The translations under genes were made by a program, and so were the position numbers. Below are positions 25,235 through 34,050 of a stretch of 64,000 nt of DNA, one piece after another. Below the pieces are notes generated by a model. It did not search any database. It worked only from the letters and a program-made list of their open reading frames with translations, and was not told where the DNA came from. Source of the DNA: Gemmataceae bacterium (GTDB lineage: Bacteria > Planctomycetota > Planctomycetia > Gemmatales > Gemmataceae); the NCBI GenBank assembly GCA_901538445.1, contig LR594584.1, positions 4,371,006-4,435,005 of the forward strand. The letters run 5' to 3'. Position 1 is the first letter of the stretch; the number at the start of each line of letters is the position of its first letter.

Positions 25235-25798
25235 ATGCGAATGCTGGTCGCCGCGGCCCTCGTCGCCGCGCTCGGTTCCGCCACCGTTGCCGAGGACAAG
25301 AAGGGCACGCCCGTCGAACTCGGCGGCGTGAAGGCCACCACGCCCGGCGCGTGGAAGGAAGAGGCCCCGTCGAACAAGATGCGGATGGCACAGTTCAAGC
25401 TCCCCAAGGCCGAGGGCGACCCCGAGGACGCCGAACTCGCGCTGTTCAAGTCGCCCGGCGGCGGCTCCGTGCAGGCCAACCTGGAGCGCCAGGAGAAGAA
25501 GTTCGAGCTGCCGGCCGACAAGAAGGCCGCGGACGTCATCAAGACCGAGAAGCTCAAGTTCGGCGACAAGTACGACGGCGTGTACCAGGACATCCAGGGC
25601 ACGCTGCTCAAGAAGTTCCCGCCGTTCGACCCGAACGCCAAGGTCACGAAGGTGCCCGACTACCGGCAGATCTACGTCATCTTCGAGGCCAAGGACGGCG
25701 ACTCGACCGTCGTGTACTCGATGACGCTGCTCGGGCCGGCCAAGACCGTCGAGGCCCACAAGAAGGCGTTCGACGAGTGGGTGAAGAGCTTCAAGTGA
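25235..25798 (+). CDS. Secreted protein of unknown function, 187 aa
   Basis: A signal peptide (MRMLVAAALVAALGSATVAE) is followed by a domain beginning VELGGVKATTPGAWKEEAPS and ending TVEAHKKAFDEWVKSFK. The pattern of a short 'P-x-x-W' opening, alternating strands and a C-terminal amphipathic helix resembles small lipoprotein-like or PsbP/LpqN-like exported domains, but I cannot name the family. It is rich in Lys, Asp and Glu, so soluble after export. GGAG lies ahead of the ATG. It precedes queA with a palindrome between. Confidence 0.6.
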   Translation: MRMLVAAALVAALGSATVAEDKKGTPVELGGVKATTPGAWKEEAPSNKMRMAQFKLPKAEGDPEDAELALFKSPGGGSVQANLERQEKKFELPADKKAADVIKTEKLKFGDKYDGVYQDIQGTLLKKFPPFDPNAKVTKVPDYRQIYVIFEAKDGDSTVVYSMTLLGPAKTVEAHKKAFDEWVKSFK

Positions 25799-25804
25799 GC
25801 GGAG

Positions 25805-25889
25805 TAGTGGACAGTGGGGAGTGGGCAGTGGACGGCTAAACCGACAGAAGCGGGTTCTGTCTTCCCTGCCCACTCCCCACTGTCCACTA
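25805..25889. repeat. 24-bp perfect palindrome forming the queA leader
   Basis: The arms 25805-25828 and 25866-25889 are perfectly complementary over 24 bp with a 37-base loop. The last base of the right arm is the A of the queA ATG, so the start codon sits at the foot of the hairpin and no ribosome-binding site is visible. Confidence 0.85.
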
Positions 25890-26905
25890 TGCACTTCGAC
25901 TACCACCTCCCCGAGCACCTGATCGCACAGCACCCGGCGGCCCGGCGCGACGGGTCGCGGCTGCTCGTCGTCCGCCGCGCGACCGGCACTCTCGAGCACC
26001 GCACGTTCCGCGACCTCCCCGAGCTGCTCAGCCCCGGCGACCTCCTCGTGCTCAACGACACGAAGGTGCTGCCGGCGCGCGTCGTCGGCCGCCGCGAATC
26101 GACCGGCGGCAAGTGGGAGGGGCTGTTCCTCCGCGAGCGCGACGGCCTGTGGGAGATGCTCGCGCAGACGCGGAGCTACCCCGAACCCGGCAGCGCGTTC
26201 GTGACCGACACCGGCCTGCGGCTCACGCTCCGCGGCCGGACCGACGACCGCCACTGGCTCATGGAGCCGGACCCGCCCGGCCCCCCCGCCGAGGTGCTCG
26301 GCCGGTACGGGCGCATCCCGCTGCCGCCGTACATCCGCAAGGGCACCGCGGGCGACGCCGACGCCGAGCGGTACCAGACCGTGTACGCGGCGCACGCCGG
26401 CTCGGTCGCCGCGCCCACAGCGGGACTGCACTTCACGCAGGAGGTGTTCGACCGGCTCGCCGCGAGGGGCATCGGCACGGCCCGCGTGACTCTGCACGTC
26501 GGGCTCGGCACGTTCGCGCCGGTGAAGGCCGACGACCCGGCGAAGCACGCGATCCACCGCGAATGGTGCGAGGTGACGCAGGGGACGGTTGACGCGATCG
26601 CCGCAACGAAGGCCCGCGGCGGCCGGGTGGTCGCGGTGGGAACGACGACGACGCGGACCCTGGAGAGCGCTGCCCGAGAAGGCGAATTGAAGACGTTCAG
26701 CGGTGAGACCGATCTGTACATCCTGCCGGGGTTCGCGTTCCGGGTGGTGGACGCGCTCGTGACAAACTTCCACCTGCCGCGAACGACGCTCCTGCTGCTC
26801 GTCGGCGCACTGGCCGGCACCGACCTGCTCGGTACGGCCTACGCCGAGGCCGTGGCCCGCGAGTACCGCTTCTACAGCTACGGCGACGCGATGCTGGTGC
26901 TGTGA
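25889..26905 (+). CDS. queA: S-adenosylmethionine:tRNA ribosyltransferase-isomerase
   Basis: 338 aa, the usual QueA length. It transfers and rearranges the ribosyl part of SAM onto preQ1-tRNA to form epoxyqueuosine at the wobble base of GUN anticodons. Conserved blocks include FDYHLPEHLIAQHPA, LLVLNDTKVLPARV, GRIPLPPYIRK, RYQTVYAAHAGSVAAPTAGL with HFT, TLHVGLGTFAPV, VVAVGTTTTRTLESA, TDLYILPGFAFRVVDALVTN and FHLPRTTLLLLV. Start: the family N-terminus begins at this ATG, which abuts a palindrome. No other queuosine genes are in the window. It is probably expressed from the promoter before the preceding gene. Confidence 0.97.
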   Translation: MHFDYHLPEHLIAQHPAARRDGSRLLVVRRATGTLEHRTFRDLPELLSPGDLLVLNDTKVLPARVVGRRESTGGKWEGLFLRERDGLWEMLAQTRSYPEPGSAFVTDTGLRLTLRGRTDDRHWLMEPDPPGPPAEVLGRYGRIPLPPYIRKGTAGDADAERYQTVYAAHAGSVAAPTAGLHFTQEVFDRLAARGIGTARVTLHVGLGTFAPVKADDPAKHAIHREWCEVTQGTVDAIAATKARGGRVVAVGTTTTRTLESAAREGELKTFSGETDLYILPGFAFRVVDALVTNFHLPRTTLLLLVGALAGTDLLGTAYAEAVAREYRFYSYGDAMLVL

Positions 26906-26932
26906 TTCCCTCACCGCGTGCAAGGAGCCGAC

Positions 26933-27667
26933 ATGACGCCCGACCCCGAGCGGCTCGCGTTCCTTCGCGCAATCGCCGCCGCCCCGGACGACAACACCCC
27001 GCGGGTGGTCTACGCCGACTGGCTCGACGAGCAGGCTGCGACCGACGCCGACCGGGCACGGGCCGAGTTCCTCCGCATAGCGTGCAAGGTCGCAAACAAG
27101 GCCCGGATCACCAAAGTCGAGCAGGTGTGGCTCGCCGCGAACTGGAAGCGGATGCTGCCGACAGTCAGCGAGAAGTTCGTCGAACTCGGCGGGAAGCCGG
27201 GTGGCGTCGAGTGGGTTGGCCGGAACCTGAAGCTGTGGGCCGCCGGTCGGAAACCGAGCGGGTGGGTGCAAGTCGAACTTGAGGTGTGGCGCGGGTTCGT
27301 GCGGCGGGTCGTGTACCACTCGGGGTACATCGGTGTGGCCGCAGCGGTGGCGGCTGACGAGCCGCTCGCCCGCCACGAACTCTTCCCCGAGTTGCTGCCG
27401 TACCCGCGACCGCTGTCCGGCGGCCGGTTCCGGGTCGGTGTGGCCCCGGCGGAGTGCTTCGGCCCGGAGGTGTGGGACCGCGTCACCGGCCACGCGACCG
27501 TCTCGACCACGTCGCGGGGCGAAGTGAAGATGTTCGATGCCGCGGAGGCCGGCCCGCTCACCCGCGTCGAGCTGCACCGCACGGCCCTCGACGCCATTTC
27601 GAAGGCCATGACCGCACACGCTCGCACCGCCGCCGGCTTGCCCGACGACCTCCCGACGCTAGTGTGA
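26933..27667 (+). CDS. TIGR02996-domain protein, 244 aa
   Basis: The N-terminus FLRAIAAAPDDNTPRVVYAD with WLDEQ is the TIGR02996 'repeat-companion' domain, a helical module highly expanded in Gemmata. The rest of the protein (WLAANWKRMLPTVSEKF, WRGFVRRVVYHSGYI) looks like the degenerate repeat region that usually follows it. The function is unknown; such genes occur in large paralogous families. AAGGAG is well placed before the ATG at 26933, and the gene starts 27 bases after queA. Confidence 0.85.
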   Translation: MTPDPERLAFLRAIAAAPDDNTPRVVYADWLDEQAATDADRARAEFLRIACKVANKARITKVEQVWLAANWKRMLPTVSEKFVELGGKPGGVEWVGRNLKLWAAGRKPSGWVQVELEVWRGFVRRVVYHSGYIGVAAAVAADEPLARHELFPELLPYPRPLSGGRFRVGVAPAECFGPEVWDRVTGHATVSTTSRGEVKMFDAAEAGPLTRVELHRTALDAISKAMTAHARTAAGLPDDLPTLV

Positions 27668-27731
27668 CGACGCCTTCCGCCGCCTCCGTGCCCGAGGTAT
27701 GATGAGGCACCACTCCACCCCGGAACTCAAC

Positions 27732-28022
27732 ATGGCCGACGACCCGATTCTCGCGATCTGGGACCGCCTCTTGAGCGCCCCGCACCCGCTGCCGACCGGG
27801 CTGGCGAGTTACGTCCTGCGGCTCGGGTTCCCGGACAGCGACCGGGACCGCATGGGCGACCTGTCGGAGAGGGCCCAAACCGGCTCACTCAGCGACGACG
27901 AGCGGGGCGAGTTGGAGGCGTACTGCCACGCGGCCGCGTTCCTGAGCATGCTGCAATCGAAGGCCCGGGTGGCGCTGCGAACCGTTCCCGCGGCGGCCGG
28001 CAATGGCGCACCCGCGGCATGA
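27732..28022 (+). CDS. Small helical protein paired with HNH nuclease, 96 aa
   Basis: Short all-helical protein (ILAIWDRLLSAPHPLPTGLA, SLSDDERGELEAYCHAAAFL). Such small proteins often directly precede a gene for a small HNH nuclease, as here, where the two genes overlap by 20 bases. The pairing suggests a functional module, perhaps an accessory or antitoxin-like partner; this is inference. A TATGAT box lies at 27698-27703 but without a good -35. It has no membrane segment or signal. Confidence 0.6.
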   Translation: MADDPILAIWDRLLSAPHPLPTGLASYVLRLGFPDSDRDRMGDLSERAQTGSLSDDERGELEAYCHAAAFLSMLQSKARVALRTVPAAAGNGAPAA

Positions 28023-28416
28023 ATTCGTCCGGGCGCGTGCGGGAAGTGCGTGCGAGTACTGCCGCATCCCGGCGGCCGTGTACGCGGGTCCGCTTACCAC
28101 CGAGCACATCATCGCCCGCCGACACGGCGGGTCCGACCGGGACGACAACCTCGCCTTCGCGTGCGCCCGGTGCAACCTGCACAAGGGGCCGAACATCGCC
28201 GGACTCGACCCCGAGACCGGCGAGCTGACTCGCCTGTTCAACCCAAGGATCGACACCTGGGGCGATCACTTCGAATGGTCCGGGCACATCCTCGTAGGGC
28301 GCACCCCAATTGGCAGGACGACCGCCCGAGTCCTCGCGATGAACGAACCGGCCATTCGGGTGGTGAGAGCCGCCCTGTTGCTCGAAGGCGTGTTCCCGCC
28401 GATCGAACCGAGTTAG
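28003..28416 (+). CDS. HNH endonuclease, 137 aa
   Basis: Compact HNH nuclease: CEYC near residue 17, then [20 protein letters not shown], then CARCNLHKG. The four Cys would bind structural zinc, while His, Asn and His form the metal-dependent active site. The C-terminus ([20 protein letters not shown] ... [13 protein letters not shown]) is the tail usual in the small HNH family. It probably cuts DNA; its biological role is not known. Its stop codon overlaps the stop codon of the convergent proS gene (28413-28416). Confidence 0.9.
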   Translation: MAHPRHEFVRARAGSACEYCRIPAAVYAGPLTTEHIIARRHGGSDRDDNLAFACARCNLHKGPNIAGLDPETGELTRLFNPRIDTWGDHFEWSGHILVGRTPIGRTTARVLAMNEPAIRVVRAALLLEGVFPPIEPS

Positions 28417-29954
28417 TACGCCCGTGCGAAGACGACGCGCTTCGCTGACGGCTTGCCGGTGAAGATGCACGCGCCGGCGTCGGCCGGGCCGTCGAACGGG
28501 ACGCACCGGATCGTCGCCTTGAACTCCTTCTGCACCCGGTCCTCGGTCTCGCGGGTGCCGTCCCAGTGGGCGTACACGAACTTGAGCCCGCTGCCGACGC
28601 CCTCGTCGCCGTCCTTGTCGAGCGGGAACAGCGCCTTGAACTCGTCCAGCGTGTTCGCGGTCACCGTCGCCTTGTCGCGGTAGGCCTTGGCGCGGTCGAA
28701 GAGCGCCTTCTGGATGTCGCGGAGCAGCGCCGAGATGTGCTCGGCCGCGCCGGCGAGCGGGACGCCGAACTGCTTCCCCTCCTTGCCCGGCACGTCGCGG
28801 CGGGCCACGGCGCACGCGCTCTTCTCGATGTCTTTTGGGCCGATCTCGACCCGCACCGGCACCCCGCGGACCTCGTACTCCGCGTACCGGAACCCGGGCT
28901 GCTTGTCGAACGTCGTGTCGATCTTCACGCTGATCGGCTCGTACCCGAAGAAGTCGTCGCGGGGCAAGGCCTTCAATTCCGCCGCGAGCTTCTCGGCCGC
29001 GGCGATGCTCGGCCCGCGTTCCGCGTCGTTGCGGCCGAGCGGGACGATGACGACGTGGAGCGGCGCGAGCCGCGGCGGCACCACGAGCCCGTTGTCGTCG
29101 GAGTGCGTCATGATGAGCCCGCCGATGAGCCGGGTGCTCACGCCCCAGCTCGTCGCCCACGCGAACTCTTCCTTGTTGCTCTGGTCCTTGAACGTGACGT
29201 CGAACGCCTTCGCGAAGTTCTGCCCCAGGAAGTGCGACGTGCCGGCCTGGAGCGCCTTGCCATCCTGCATCATCGCCTCGATGCACAGCGTGTACACCGC
29301 ACCGGGGAACTTCTGGCCGTCGGTCTTCGGGCCGACGAGCACCGGCATCGCCATGAACTCCTCAGCGAACTTCTGGTACACCCGCACCATCTGGAGCGTC
29401 TCTTCCTCGGCCTCCTTTGCTGTGGCGTGGGCGGTGTGGCCCTCCTGCCACAGGAACTCGGCGGTGCGCAGGAACAGCCGGGTCCGCATCTCCCACCGCA
29501 CCACGTTCGCCCACTGGTTGATGAGCAGCGGCAGGTCGCGGTAGCTCTGCACCCACTTCTTGTAGGTGTTCCAGATGATCGTCTCGGACGTGGGCCGGAT
29601 GATGAGCGGCTCTTCGAGTTCGGCCGCGGGGTCGACGTGCAGCGGGACGCCCTTGTCGGCCTTGAGCCGGTAGTGCGTGACGACGGCGCACTCCTTGGCG
29701 AACCCCTCCGCCATCTGCTCCTCTTTCGCGAGGTAGCTCATCGGGATGAACAGCGGGAAGTAGGCGTTGACGTGGCCGGTCGCCTTGAACATGCCGTCGA
29801 GGCCCCGCTGCATCTTCTCCCACAGCGCGTACCCGGTCGGCTTGATGACCATGCACCCGCGGACGTCGGAGTTGTCGGCGAGCCCGGCCTCCTTGACGAC
29901 GTCGAGGTACCACTGGGGGTAGTTCTTCGCGCGGGCGGTGATCGCATCGGCCAT
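28413..29954 (-). CDS. proS: Prolyl-tRNA synthetase, eukaryote/archaea-like type
   Basis: 513 aa. Class II synthetase that charges tRNA-Pro. Motif 2 region [20 protein letters not shown], motif 1 region [20 protein letters not shown], and motif 3 region [20 protein letters not shown] are intact. The anticodon-binding domain follows ([16 protein letters not shown]). The protein ends FARAY; a C-terminal Tyr and the lack of the roughly 180-residue bacterial editing insert identify the short ProS type 3. The start at 29954 ([20 protein letters not shown]) matches the family start and has GGAG upstream. A GC-rich hairpin lies in its 5' leader. Confidence 0.96.
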   Translation of the reverse strand: MADAITARAKNYPQWYLDVVKEAGLADNSDVRGCMVIKPTGYALWEKMQRGLDGMFKATGHVNAYFPLFIPMSYLAKEEQMAEGFAKECAVVTHYRLKADKGVPLHVDPAAELEEPLIIRPTSETIIWNTYKKWVQSYRDLPLLINQWANVVRWEMRTRLFLRTAEFLWQEGHTAHATAKEAEEETLQMVRVYQKFAEEFMAMPVLVGPKTDGQKFPGAVYTLCIEAMMQDGKALQAGTSHFLGQNFAKAFDVTFKDQSNKEEFAWATSWGVSTRLIGGLIMTHSDDNGLVVPPRLAPLHVVIVPLGRNDAERGPSIAAAEKLAAELKALPRDDFFGYEPISVKIDTTFDKQPGFRYAEYEVRGVPVRVEIGPKDIEKSACAVARRDVPGKEGKQFGVPLAGAAEHISALLRDIQKALFDRAKAYRDKATVTANTLDEFKALFPLDKDGDEGVGSGLKFVYAHWDGTRETEDRVQKEFKATIRCVPFDGPADAGACIFTGKPSAKRVVFARAY

Positions 29955-29980
29955 TGACGGGCTCCTTGAACACGAGACGA

Positions 29981-30008
29981 GAGCCCACCCGTTGCGACGG
30001 GTGGGCTC
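29981..30008 (-). promoter_or_regulatory. Hairpin in the proS leader
   Basis: An 11-bp perfect stem (29981-29991 with 29998-30008, loop TTGCGA) lies 27 bases upstream of the proS start, in the region divergent from the serine hydrolase gene. No T-run follows on either strand, so it could be a leader control structure rather than a terminator. Confidence 0.35.
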
Positions 30009-30091
30009 GTGGCCGTGATTATAGGTACGGACACCGGCGCGGCTCCGAGGTGACCGCGGCGGGGTGGCCCGGTGCGGCGGAATCGTGTTCA

Positions 30092-31627
30092 ATGAAGCAC
30101 GCGCTCCGGTGGCGGGCGGGTCGAAGGGGGTCGGTCGTGTCGAGCATTCTCCGAGCGGTGCTGCTGGCGGTCGTCCCGGTGTGGTGCGCTTCGCCAGCGT
30201 GCGCTGCCGAGCCCGATCCCGCGGCCGCCGAGAAGATCGTCGCCGACTCGCTGAAGGCGTGGAACGTTCCCGGTGCGGCCGTGGTCGTCGTCCGCGGCGA
30301 CGAGACGCTTCTGCTGGAAGGCTTCGGCGTCCGCGAGATCGGAAAGCCCGAGAAGGTTACGCCCGACACCGTGTTCCCGCTCGCGTCGTGCTCGAAGGCG
30401 TTCACGTCGGCGCTGGTCGCGATGCTCGTTGATGACGAGGCGCTCGCCTGGGACGACCGGGTGAGCAAGCACCTCCCCGGGTTCGCGCTCTCGGACCCGA
30501 ACGCGAACGCGCTCCTCACCGTGCGCGACCTGCTCAGCCACCGCACCGGCATCGGCGGCCACGACCTGCTGTGGTACCGCGCGCCGTGGTGCATCGACGA
30601 GACGCTGAGGCGCGCGAAGGCGCTGCCGCCCGACTACCCGTTCCGCAGCGGCTTCGCGTACACGAGCATTCCGGTCCTCGCGGCCGGGCGGTACGCCGAG
30701 AAGCGCACCGGTAAGAAGTGGGAAGACCTGCTCGCGGCGCGCGTCTGCAACCCGCTCGGCATGACCGGCGTGTCGTTCACCACGAAGGGCATCCCGAAGG
30801 ACGCGGAGCGGTCGGCCGGTCACAAACTCGCACAGGACGGCAAGCCGGCGGTGGTGCCGTGGTACGAGATCGCCGAGCCGAACCCGGCCGGGTCGGTGAA
30901 CGCGACCGCCCGCGATCTCGCCGCGTGGCTCAAGTTCCACCTGTCCGACGGGCTCGATCCGAACGGCACCCGCATCGTCTCGATCAAGAACCTCGACGAG
31001 ACGAAGGCCCCGCACACGCCGGTCCGCCTCGACGGGCTCGCGAAGGCGCTGAACCCCGACACCGCACAACTGAGCTATTGCATGGGCTGGCTGTGCTACG
31101 ACCACCGCGGCAAGAAGGTGCTGTCGCACGGCGGGATGATCGACGGGTTCCGCGTGCAGGTCACGCTGCTACCAGGCGAGAACCTCGGTGTCGCGGTGCT
31201 GGCGAACCTGCAAGAGACTCGCATGAACGCGGCCGTCACGAACTCGCTCCTCGACCTGTACTGCGGCCTGGAGGCCCGCGGCTGGAATGCCTTCTTCCGC
31301 AAGGTGGTCGATCAGGAGGCCGCCGACCGCACGGCCGCGCGCGACGCCCGCGACGCGGCCCGCAAGCCCGACGCGAAGCCCTCGCTGCCGCTCGCACGTT
31401 ACGCCGGCGAGTACGCGCACCCGGCCTACGGCTCGCTCACGGTGTCGTGCGCCGGGGGCAAACTCGCACTGGCGTGGAGCAACTTCGCGTGCCCGCTCGA
31501 GCACTTCGAGGCCGACACGTTCCGCGTCACGCACGGCTTCTTCGACGACAAGCTGGTGACGTTCACCGCCGCCACGGGGACCGCGACCGGGGTGCGGTTC
31601 GCGGACCAGGAGTTCAAGAAGAAGTAG
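30092..31627 (+). CDS. Exported serine hydrolase, beta-lactamase/PBP class C family
   Basis: 511 aa. A signal peptide ends near residue 39 (VWCASPACA). The serine-beta-lactamase-like domain has the catalytic S99-x-x-K102 in [17 protein letters not shown], the Tyr motif in [16 protein letters not shown], and the third motif [10 protein letters not shown] (in place of KTG). A C-terminal beta domain of the DUF3471 type ([20 protein letters not shown]) follows, with a charged Arg/Ala/Asp linker between. Such enzymes hydrolyse esters, peptides or D-amino-acid substrates; true beta-lactam resistance is not implied. It is divergent from proS. A GTG at 30137 is a possible internal start. Confidence 0.88.
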   Translation: MKHALRWRAGRRGSVVSSILRAVLLAVVPVWCASPACAAEPDPAAAEKIVADSLKAWNVPGAAVVVVRGDETLLLEGFGVREIGKPEKVTPDTVFPLASCSKAFTSALVAMLVDDEALAWDDRVSKHLPGFALSDPNANALLTVRDLLSHRTGIGGHDLLWYRAPWCIDETLRRAKALPPDYPFRSGFAYTSIPVLAAGRYAEKRTGKKWEDLLAARVCNPLGMTGVSFTTKGIPKDAERSAGHKLAQDGKPAVVPWYEIAEPNPAGSVNATARDLAAWLKFHLSDGLDPNGTRIVSIKNLDETKAPHTPVRLDGLAKALNPDTAQLSYCMGWLCYDHRGKKVLSHGGMIDGFRVQVTLLPGENLGVAVLANLQETRMNAAVTNSLLDLYCGLEARGWNAFFRKVVDQEAADRTAARDARDAARKPDAKPSLPLARYAGEYAHPAYGSLTVSCAGGKLALAWSNFACPLEHFEADTFRVTHGFFDDKLVTFTAATGTATGVRFADQEFKKK

Positions 31628-31675
31628 CCGCGGCCGACGGTTCGGTCACCCCGCATCACGACGAAGGACGAAGCG

Positions 31676-33055
31676 ATGAGCAACGCCGCAGCGAACGCCG
31701 AACTGATTGCGGGCCTCACGCGGTTGCACGGGGTCGTGCAGCAGTGGCTCGTCGCCGACCTCACCGGCCCCGGCCGCGACCCGACACGCGCCTACGCCGA
31801 CATGATGTTCGCGTTCGCCTTCGTCCGCCTCGGCGCGGCCGCCGACGCGCAGCGCCTCCGCGCTGCGGCCGACGCGGTGCTGCGTGCCGACGAGGAGTAC
31901 GCGAGCCGGCCGTTCGAGGAAGGGAGCGACCGGGATCGGTGGGTCACTGCCAACACGCATCGGTCCGGCGCGACAATGTTCGGCTACCGAGCCGAGGAGG
32001 CGCTGGCGGGACCACTCGCCCGATCAATACTCCCGGTCGGCACCATCTACCGCCCACCGGAGGACGTCGGGGACATCGCTCCTGAGAAGCGTGTCGGATA
32101 CACAACCACGCAACTGCGGGCACACTCGCGGATCTTGGAGCCGGCCGGTTTCGTTGACCCCTACGTGCAGTGGACCAAGGAACACAGTGCGTCCGCGGGT
32201 GAGATCGCACGGTTCCACATGACGCCCGAACCCGACGCGGGGCAACTCCGCAAGCTGGTCGAAGTTGCCGAGGGCGGTGAGCGGGGTTACCAACTCCGGG
32301 CGTGGCGCACGGTTCTCGCGCTCGCGGGCACGGTCGACCCGCAGTGGCTCTCGGTGCTGCTGTTGAAGGTCAGCGGCGTCGTGACTGCACACTGCGCCGA
32401 AGCGGTCGCTCCAACCACCGAGGACACTCCCGGCACGCTCCTCCAGCTCAGGGAGTTGCTCGTTCAGGCCGTCGGCCAGGTGGCGACGATGCCCGACGGA
32501 GAGCTGTTCCCGCCGCTGGTCGATGCCGTGGTGCGGACGCTCACGATGATTGCCGGTAAAGGATTGCTATCGCAGGGCACCGTGCTCGCCGATCTCGGGT
32601 GGGCGTGCCTGTGCTGGTTCCAGCGGCTCGGCGACCGCGAGGCGGCCGAGAAGTTCCTGTACGACACACGCGACCTGTGGCCTGAGACGGTGGAAGGTGC
32701 AACAGTCCACGAGGTCTGTGCGGTCGCGATTCGCGCCGGGTTCCTGGCCTTCCTGCGACACGAACAAGCCACGGCCGCCGAGTTGGACGCGGTGCTCGGC
32801 CGCCTCCAGGGGCACCAAGCGGCTCCGAGGCCGCAGGACCGTTGGCAGCCGAAGGACGTGGTACAGGTGGCCACAGCGTACATTCGCGGGGCCGCGTGCG
32901 GGCCGGTCGCGGGCGCAGTCGAGCGCGTCGCGAACCTGTTCCCGGCGCTGCCGCGCATCCCGAACACATGGACGACCGCGCAATACTTCTCGCGGTTCCA
33001 CTTCGTGCTGGTCGAGGCGCTGGTGCTGGCGTTCCCGGCGGTGCGCGGGGCGTGA
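31676..33055 (+). CDS. Hypothetical helical protein, 459 aa
   Basis: I do not recognise this family. The sequence is almost entirely helical, with Ala/Leu-rich repeats reminiscent of TPR- or HEAT-like solenoids (RAYADMMFAFAFVRLGAAAD, LGWACLCWFQRLGDREAAEK). No signal peptide or clear membrane segment is present. The stretch RWVTANTHRSGATMFGYRAE is less repetitive and may be a separate element. It starts 48 bases after the serine hydrolase with AAGGA upstream, so the two may form a pair. Codon use matches its neighbours. Confidence 0.65.
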   Translation: MSNAAANAELIAGLTRLHGVVQQWLVADLTGPGRDPTRAYADMMFAFAFVRLGAAADAQRLRAAADAVLRADEEYASRPFEEGSDRDRWVTANTHRSGATMFGYRAEEALAGPLARSILPVGTIYRPPEDVGDIAPEKRVGYTTTQLRAHSRILEPAGFVDPYVQWTKEHSASAGEIARFHMTPEPDAGQLRKLVEVAEGGERGYQLRAWRTVLALAGTVDPQWLSVLLLKVSGVVTAHCAEAVAPTTEDTPGTLLQLRELLVQAVGQVATMPDGELFPPLVDAVVRTLTMIAGKGLLSQGTVLADLGWACLCWFQRLGDREAAEKFLYDTRDLWPETVEGATVHEVCAVAIRAGFLAFLRHEQATAAELDAVLGRLQGHQAAPRPQDRWQPKDVVQVATAYIRGAACGPVAGAVERVANLFPALPRIPNTWTTAQYFSRFHFVLVEALVLAFPAVRGA

Positions 33056-33102
33056 GCAGTCGGCTCCGCCGACTGGTCGCGTCGCGGGGCGTAGGGGCGG
33101 GG

Positions 33103-33411
33103 TCAGTTCTCGCTGAAGTCGAAGCGGGTGGCGGCGTCGCGGCTGAGGGGGTCTTTCGCGAACTTGCGGTAGCAGCCGAGGCACAGGTCGAACCGCATCT
33201 TGGAGCAGGACGGGAGTTCTTCAGGGGCGGGGCGGTCGCCGTTCTCGATGTCGTTCAGGAGCTGGGCCATCTCCTCGACGTGGTCGGTGTCCAGGTCGTC
33301 GTCGGTGATCTCCGCCGGGTTCGTGGCCGCGAAGGCTTCCATCTTCACGACATATCGGGCGGCTTCCTCGGGCAGATCCTTGCCGCAGACGTCGCAAGAG
33401 AAGTGCAGCAT
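33103..33411 (-). CDS. Small zinc-ribbon-like protein, 102 aa
   Basis: The start is the ATG at 33411 (MLHFSCDVCGKDLPEEAARY). Two Cys pairs, CDVC and CLGC, about 60 residues apart, probably hold one zinc ion. Between them is an acidic helical stretch (ITDDDLDTDHVEEMAQLLND). The function is unknown; similar small CxxC...CxxC proteins are common in planctomycetes. It is convergent with the hypothetical gene ending at 33055. Confidence 0.65.
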   Translation of the reverse strand: MLHFSCDVCGKDLPEEAARYVVKMEAFAATNPAEITDDDLDTDHVEEMAQLLNDIENGDRPAPEELPSCSKMRFDLCLGCYRKFAKDPLSRDAATRFDFSEN

Positions 33412-34050
33412 GGCCGTGGGTTCCTCCAGGCGTGTCGGGGCCGCCGCGGGCGATGAGAGAATCACCCGGGCGGTGCGGTCGGGGGTGCGAGTCGAGGAGC
33501 GAGAGCCCGACCGCCGCAATCAATCCGATACATTCCACAGATCACAGGTTTCGCGTTGCCTGTCAAGCGGAATCCCACTTCCCAACTCACGCAGTTGACC
33601 CAGTTGTGGGCAGGTCGGCAAAGTCGCCAGGCGGAATGTAAAAATTCCCTGGACATTCTTTCCGCCCGGTCCGGCGACGGGGTGTCGCGAACTCCGCCAG
33701 CGAGTGCGGCCCGCACCGGGGTCGAGTCCCGGCGCAAGGTGTTGGCGGCGTTAGGGGAAGCTGTGATTTGCGGGCCGCGGATCGGCGGCGTGAGGCGCGA
33801 GCTGCGGGCGATTTCGCGGGGCGTTACAGGCGTTGGCACGGCCGGTGCAATACACTCTCTCGCCTTCGAACGGCGGCCGGTGGCGAAACAAGACCGACCC
33901 CCGCTCGACGGCTCGCATCCCACATACGTTCCCCCCGGCGACCCGGGTCCGCCCCCGGATCGAGCACACCCCCACTCTCGTCCCCGATACACGTTCCCGC
34001 GGCCGGCGACTCTCACGAGTCCGCCGGCTCGCATCGTTTATGGGGCTGCG
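33412..34050. other. Long intergenic region with no supported gene
   Basis: 639 bp between the zinc-ribbon gene and the methyltransferase stop. Open frames here are short, lack ribosome-binding sites and have no recognisable product. The region 33530-33665 is relatively AT-rich for this genome (around TGTAAAAATTCCCTGG) and could hold a promoter or small RNA, but I cannot support one. Confidence 0.4.

Noticed and set aside
30092-31627. Serine hydrolase considered as an antibiotic-resistance beta-lactamase
   Set aside because: The third motif is HGG rather than KTG and a DUF3471-type C-terminal domain is present, which fits esterase/peptidase relatives; resistance cannot be claimed.
33710-33740. 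T-arm-like string GGGGTCGAGTCCC considered as part of a tRNA
   Set aside because: The invariant TT of the T-loop is missing and no acceptor or anticodon stem can be folded around it.
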